Shown here: one piece after another, positions 60,201-64,000 of the stretch
Layout of the letters: each line of letters opens with the position of its first letter
Position numbering within the stretch: position 1 is the first letter of the stretch
NCBI RefSeq assembly: GCF_008711175.1
Contig: NZ_VWNF01000041.1
Location: 277,807 to 341,806, forward strand
Source: Nesterenkonia ebinurensis
GTDB lineage: Bacteria > Actinomycetota > Actinomycetes > Actinomycetales > Micrococcaceae
Length of the DNA stretch: 64,000 bases
Direction of reading: 5' to 3'
Position numbers and translations under genes: made by a program
The notes under the pieces: model-generated
The model's input: the letters and a program-made list of their open reading frames with translations, nothing else
Told to the model about the DNA's origin: nothing
Databases searched by the model: none

Positions 60201-62024
60201 CTACACCTGGGCTTCGATCCGCAGGGCGGAGACCAGGTCCCGGTACAGCTCGGTGCTCTCCAACAGTTCATGGTGGGTGCCGCGGCCGATGATTCGGCCG
60301 GAGTCCATCACCAGGATCTCCTCAGCCTCGATCACTGTGGAGAGCCGGTGGGCGATCGTCACCACGGCAGCCCCTTGAGCGACCTCGGCGATGGTCTCCT
60401 TGATCGCCGCCTCGGTGATCCCGTCCACCTGGGCGGTGGCCTCGTCCAGCAGCAGCACCCGAGGTTTGGCCAGCAGGGCACGGGCCAGCGCGATGCGCTG
60501 GCGCTGGCCCCCTGAGACGTTGGTCTCGGTGAGTGTGGTCTCCAGCCCCTCGGGCAGCTCAGCGATCTTCTCCGCCAGGTGCAGCCGGTCCAGGAGCGCA
60601 GCGATCTCGTCATCCCCCGCCGCAGGGTTGGAGAAGAACAGGTTCTCCCGGACGGTCCCGGGAACCACCGGCGTCTCCTGCTCCACATAGGCGAAGGCCT
60701 GCCGCACCTGAGCGTGGTCGAGCTGCGAGTAATCAGCACCTGCCAGTCGGATCTGGCCGGAGGCCGGCTCCAGGAACCGCAGCATCAGGTTCAGCAGGGT
60801 GGTCTTGCCCGCTCCGGAGGAGCCGACTAGAGCGATATGGCCGCGCTCGGGAACACTGAAGCTGATCTGCTCCACCGCCGGCTCCGCATCAGCCGAGTAG
60901 CGGGCGGTCACCTCCTGGAACTCAAGCAGTGGGGAGGAACCGGTACACACCTCGCCAGGCCCAGTGCGGGCTGCGGCACTCAACCGAGCCTCAGCAGCCT
61001 TGACATCGGCTCCATGCCGGGTCTCGGCAAACACCTTGACATCGGCCCCCTCACCCTCGACCTCCATCTGCTCGATCTGCGCGATGCGGCCCGCGGCAGC
61101 CATCCCGGACTGCAGGGTGGTCAGGTTCTGAGTCAGTTCTGTCAACGGCCCCATGAGACCCCAGACATAGAGCAGGAAGGCCACCAGGGCCGAGACCGTC
61201 ATCTCCCCGGCAGAGACCCGGTAGGCGCCGAAGGCCAACACCATGATCACCGCACCGTCGAGGCCGATCCCGGCCACTGTCCACGCCCCGGCCTGGATCC
61301 GCACCGACTTCATGCTGAACCGGCGGGACTCGGCCACATGGTGCATCAGTGAGCTGAACCGGCGCGGTTCCGCGGAAGAGGACTTCACGGTCTTGATCGC
61401 CCGCACAGTACCCTCCAGCTCGGAGCCGAGATCGCTGAGTGCGGCCTGTGCCTTCTCCTCCACCTTGGAGATCTGTGGCATCAGCACCGCGAAGAGGGCC
61501 AGGACCACCAGGAGAGCAGCGAGGGTGGTGCCCAGCAGCACCCAATCCAGCCGCGCCATCAGCACCAGGGAGCCGATGATCATGATCACTCCGTTGATCA
61601 GCCCGATGATCGAGGACGACGCCGCCTGGTTCAGCAGCACAGTATCCGAGGTCACCCGGGTGACCAACTCACCGGGGCCGCGGGAGAGCAGGGCGAAGAC
61701 CCTGGCGCCCAGGTAGCGCAGCATCATTCGTTTGCGTGCATCGTAAACGATGTCTTCGGCCAGCCGTCCCAGCATCACCCACTGGAACCAACCGACCACC
61801 GCGCCGATGACCAGCAGGCCCACCAGCACGAGTACCGGGTCACGCAGCGAGCCGCCGATCGCCAAGGTGTCCAGCACCCATTTGGTGACCATGGGGCTGG
61901 CCAGGCCCATCGCCGAGACAGCGAGCGAGAGCACCAGACCGAAGATCAGGATGTGCCGGTAGGGACGGGCATAGGACCAGAGGATGGCCAGTCGAGCCGA
62001 TGTGGAAATAGTTGATTCACCCAT
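60201..62024 (-). CDS. ABC-type multidrug exporter, fused TM and NBD half-transporter
   Basis: The protein is about 607 aa: six helices (residues 20-310) then an NBD with Walker A (GSSGAGKTTLLNLM), the signature NVSGGQRQRIALARALL, Walker B (RVLLLDEATAQVD) and H-loop VVTIAHRLSTV. An acidic insert near residues 325-355 lies between the two domains. It probably works as a homodimer exporting drugs or lipids. ATG 62024 is preferred, with GTG 62030 possible; no clear ribosome site precedes either. It is divergent from the TetR gene, its likely regulator. Confidence 0.92.
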   Translation of the reverse strand: MGESTISTSARLAILWSYARPYRHILIFGLVLSLAVSAMGLASPMVTKWVLDTLAIGGSLRDPVLVLVGLLVIGAVVGWFQWVMLGRLAEDIVYDARKRMMLRYLGARVFALLSRGPGELVTRVTSDTVLLNQAASSSIIGLINGVIMIIGSLVLMARLDWVLLGTTLAALLVVLALFAVLMPQISKVEEKAQAALSDLGSELEGTVRAIKTVKSSSAEPRRFSSLMHHVAESRRFSMKSVRIQAGAWTVAGIGLDGAVIMVLAFGAYRVSAGEMTVSALVAFLLYVWGLMGPLTELTQNLTTLQSGMAAAGRIAQIEQMEVEGEGADVKVFAETRHGADVKAAEARLSAAARTGPGEVCTGSSPLLEFQEVTARYSADAEPAVEQISFSVPERGHIALVGSSGAGKTTLLNLMLRFLEPASGQIRLAGADYSQLDHAQVRQAFAYVEQETPVVPGTVRENLFFSNPAAGDDEIAALLDRLHLAEKIAELPEGLETTLTETNVSGGQRQRIALARALLAKPRVLLLDEATAQVDGITEAAIKETIAEVAQGAAVVTIAHRLSTVIEAEEILVMDSGRIIGRGTHHELLESTELYRDLVSALRIEAQV

Positions 62025-62035
62025 GGTCACTATTG

Positions 62036-62049
62036 AGACATACTTGTCT
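62036..62049. promoter_or_regulatory. Dyad AGACA-TACT-TGTCT, likely TetR operator
   Basis: This perfect 5-4-5 inverted repeat lies 12 bp upstream of the exporter start and 52 bp upstream of the TetR gene. On the minus strand a TTGACA box lies at 62057-62062, so the operator would overlap the exporter promoter. It is a good candidate for autorepression and exporter control. Confidence 0.6.
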
Positions 62050-62100
62050 TATTTTTGTCAATCAATGATTCAGGGTGGAAGCTTCTAGTACCCTTATGGC

Positions 62101-62670
62101 ATGCCTGAGCACACTGCAGCCGCCGAACGCACCCGGCGCGCCGTCCTCGAAGCGGGCATTGAGGTTCTCGCCTCCAATCCCAGCGCCCCGCTCTCCGAGA
62201 TCGCCGCAAAGGCCGGGGTCTCTCGCAGCACCTTCCACCGGTACTTCAGTGATCGGAGCGCCCTGAAGAAGGCCGCCGGCGAACTGGCCGTCGAGGCGTG
62301 GCACACGGCCGTCGAACGTGCCGGCCTCACAAAGGGGACCGGGTTGGAGGCATACCGGCGGCTGTGCACCGAACTGATGGACAGCCTGCCTGCCCTGATC
62401 TGGTGGATGACGCAGGACGCCCCCGAGGACCACCCTGAGGGCGAGGAGATTGACCGCAACATTGCCGCCATGCTGCAGCGCGGGCAGGAAGACGGCAGCA
62501 TCGATCCGCAGCTCAGCATCGAGTGGATCAGCAACTCGGTCTGGGCGATGCTCTATGCGGTCTACTACATCCCCATTGAGACCCCGGAGAAGCTGGGCCG
62601 CTTCGAAGCCCGCCAGCAGGCTCTGCGCGCCCTGATGAAAGCTGCCGCCGCCGACCCCTCCTCGGTGTGA
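62101..62670 (+). CDS. TetR-family transcriptional regulator
   Basis: The 189-aa protein has the TetR helix-turn-helix: RRAVLEAGIEVLASNPSAPLSEIAAKAGVSRSTFHRYFSDRSALKK. The C-terminal ligand domain is all-helical, with RLCTELMDSLPALIWWMTQD and a SIEWISNSVWAMLYAVYY segment. It faces the ABC exporter across a 76-bp gap carrying the AGACA dyad, so it most likely represses both genes until a ligand or drug binds. Confidence 0.92.
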   Translation: MPEHTAAAERTRRAVLEAGIEVLASNPSAPLSEIAAKAGVSRSTFHRYFSDRSALKKAAGELAVEAWHTAVERAGLTKGTGLEAYRRLCTELMDSLPALIWWMTQDAPEDHPEGEEIDRNIAAMLQRGQEDGSIDPQLSIEWISNSVWAMLYAVYYIPIETPEKLGRFEARQQALRALMKAAAADPSSV

Positions 62671-62809
62671 GCATCACGCGGTCGATAGCTTTTCCTACTT
62701 GGAGCAGGCGTGCCAAGTCCATGCAGGCATGGACGGTGGTAGCCCGACGGACGCCGCAGCAGTATTCGACAGGTTTGTAGCCCACGCCGGTGCGGGATAC
62801 CGTTCGGTG

Positions 62810-63709
62810 ATGGTCACTGACGAGATCTTGGTTCGGGAGGGTGCCGGGCTGCACGACCGCTTCGGCGTTGAGCGTGCCGATCAGTTCGGTCAAGCACTTC
62901 CTGCCCTGGTGGGGGAGCTTACGGAGCTTTGGGAGCTAAGCATCGAGAAATTCCTTGATGCCGGTGCGACCTCGATCGTGCTGGCCGCCAGCGATGGCTC
63001 CGGAGCTCCGGCAGTCCTGAAGATCAGTCCTGACCAGGCGTTCCTGGCGCGTCAGGTGGAGATGCTGCATCATTTGGCCCCGACCGGACGAGTGCCGGCG
63101 ATTCTGAAGTCCAGCCCTGAGACTGGTGCCGTGCTACTTGAGCGGGTTCTGCCCGGAGACACCGTCAACAGCCCAAATCTGGCGCAGCCCACAGTGCAGG
63201 ATTGGGCAGCCCTGCTCCATGACCTCCATGCAGCGACCGCTGAGGGCGTGACCGACCTGCTCGATGATCGGTGTGAGGAGATGTTCGAGCGGATCGGGCA
63301 ACGCCAGCGGAATCCGGCCGTCCGGGAGCGGGTGCCGGACATCGTGTGGGAGGAGACAGTGGATCTGTGCCGCGAGCTGCTGGGCAGTAACGCAGAGAAA
63401 GTGGTGATCCACGGGGATCTGCACCTGGGAAACGTCCTGGCCAGCGATGAACATGGACTGGTGGCGATCGACCCGAAGCTGTGCCTGGGCGATCCCTGCT
63501 TCGATATGGTCGACTTCGCGATGGTCGAGGGCGGGCCGGCTGAGATTGCGTTCCGCGCCGGCCAGCTGGCTGAGGCCGTCGGGGTGGACCGCAGCCGGAT
63601 GCTCGCCTGGAGCAAGGTGAACGCCGTGATCACCTCAATCTCACGCCTCACCTTCTACGGCCCGGAGGAACGCAGCAGAGATCTCCTGACCTTCGCCGCA
63701 CTCACGTGA
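62810..63709 (+). CDS. Aminoglycoside phosphotransferase-family kinase (streptomycin 6-kinase-like)
   Basis: From ATG 62810 the product has 299 residues; a TTG at 62699 would add 37. The phosphotransfer loop HGDLHLGNVLASDEHGLVAIDPKLCLGDPCFDMVDF shows HGDxHxxN and the DPK...GD metal site of the APH(6) type. ELWELSIEKFLDAGATSIVLAAS and PAVLKISPD form the N-lobe with the ATP Lys. Relatives inactivate streptomycin or phosphorylate hydroxyurea-like antibiotics or sugars. The TetR-exporter pair next door suggests a small resistance neighbourhood. Confidence 0.85.
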   Translation: MVTDEILVREGAGLHDRFGVERADQFGQALPALVGELTELWELSIEKFLDAGATSIVLAASDGSGAPAVLKISPDQAFLARQVEMLHHLAPTGRVPAILKSSPETGAVLLERVLPGDTVNSPNLAQPTVQDWAALLHDLHAATAEGVTDLLDDRCEEMFERIGQRQRNPAVRERVPDIVWEETVDLCRELLGSNAEKVVIHGDLHLGNVLASDEHGLVAIDPKLCLGDPCFDMVDFAMVEGGPAEIAFRAGQLAEAVGVDRSRMLAWSKVNAVITSISRLTFYGPEERSRDLLTFAALT

Positions 63710-63892
63710 AGCGACCGGCCGGATGGGAGGGTCTTTCGGCCTCTGGTGCGGTCGTCACCAGGAGCGGAGGGTTTCCACCAAGCTCAATAAATCTGTGATG
63801 ACCCCCTGCGATTCGTATACGTCACCGTAGTCGGCCGGATGGACAAGATACCGCTGTTCGGCACCTACTAATGTGTGTGTTAGTTAGTCGAC

Positions 63893-64000
63893 TCAGGCGG
63901 CGGTGTGGATGTACGCCAGATTCGGGTCATGGAAGAATCCACGCACCAGATGCGGCAGACGCTGCAGGCGGCGCAGCCCTGAAACAGCCAGGCGCTTCAT
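63893..64000 (-). CDS. 3' end of an unidentified gene at the window edge
   Basis: An open frame from the edge ends at a TGA at 63893-63895 and encodes VRGFFHDPNLAYIHTAA at its C-terminus. It is too short (about 35 residues) to assign. A transposase tail is possible given its Arg-rich character. The gap 63710-63892 before it shows no gene. Confidence 0.4.
   Translation of the reverse strand: MKRLAVSGLRRLQRLPHLVRGFFHDPNLAYIHTAA

Overview
The window is about 64 kb of high-GC DNA with dense, tightly packed genes on both strands and no tRNA, rRNA, CRISPR array or intact mobile element that I could see. The gene set points to a Gram-positive actinobacterium of the Micrococcales, probably Micrococcaceae. 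Reasons are the GatCAB operon, an accD-accE-maf-accA acyl-CoA carboxylase operon, a DtxR/IdeR-type iron box, MHS-type MFS and bPH2 proteins, and many lipoproteins with long Asp/Glu-rich linkers. The acidic linkers fit a salt-tolerant genus such as Nesterenkonia, but the genus is an inference.

Layout. 1-8.7 kb: end of a sodium/amino-acid symporter, gatC-gatA-gatB, a PP2C phosphatase, a bPH2 membrane protein overlapping a class III nucleotide cyclase, and birA. 8.7-11.9 kb: a block bracketed by two 58-bp direct repeats, holding an AbiEi/DUF559-like gene, an ECF41-type sigma gene broken by one stop codon, and an NAD(P)-binding oxidoreductase. 11.9-22.8 kb: an SDR, the acyl-CoA carboxylase operon with maf, a VTT/DedA protein, an MHS transporter, an M50B-type protein, a secreted sugar dehydrogenase and a 2'-5' RNA phosphodiesterase. 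23-34 kb: a four-gene siderophore ABC operon behind an iron box, a THUMP-like methyltransferase carrying two in-frame repeat insertions, a copC pair, a GH3 lipoprotein and a glutamate-cysteine ligase family gene.

34-54 kb is one long minus-strand array. The housekeeping order glmS-acpS-nnrD-(two small membrane proteins)-alr-tsaE and tsaB-rimI-tsaD is split between tsaE and tsaB by a complete 11-gene phosphonate uptake and C-P lyase operon (phnDCEFGHIJKLM). 54-64 kb: coaA, a VanY-type carboxypeptidase, purB, a decayed toxin-antitoxin pair, an acetyltransferase, a hydrolase next to a VOC-like remnant, an ABC exporter divergent from a TetR gene, an APH-type kinase, and the 3' end of an unidentified gene at the edge.

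The most unusual layer is repeats rather than genes. (1) A 66-bp palindromic element occurs three times, once in frame inside a methyltransferase gene. (2) A 113-bp element occurs in the same reading phase in two unrelated enzymes and encodes a zinc-ribbon-like Cys pattern. (3) A 48-bp element lies in extended C-terminal regions of gatA and tsaE. (4) A 58-bp element carries three CTACACCG-type blocks. (5) The short motif GACGACGCC, often extended to ACGACGACGCC, occurs about 26 times, in balanced orientation and in several reading frames. This resembles the distribution of DNA uptake or Chi-like sequences.
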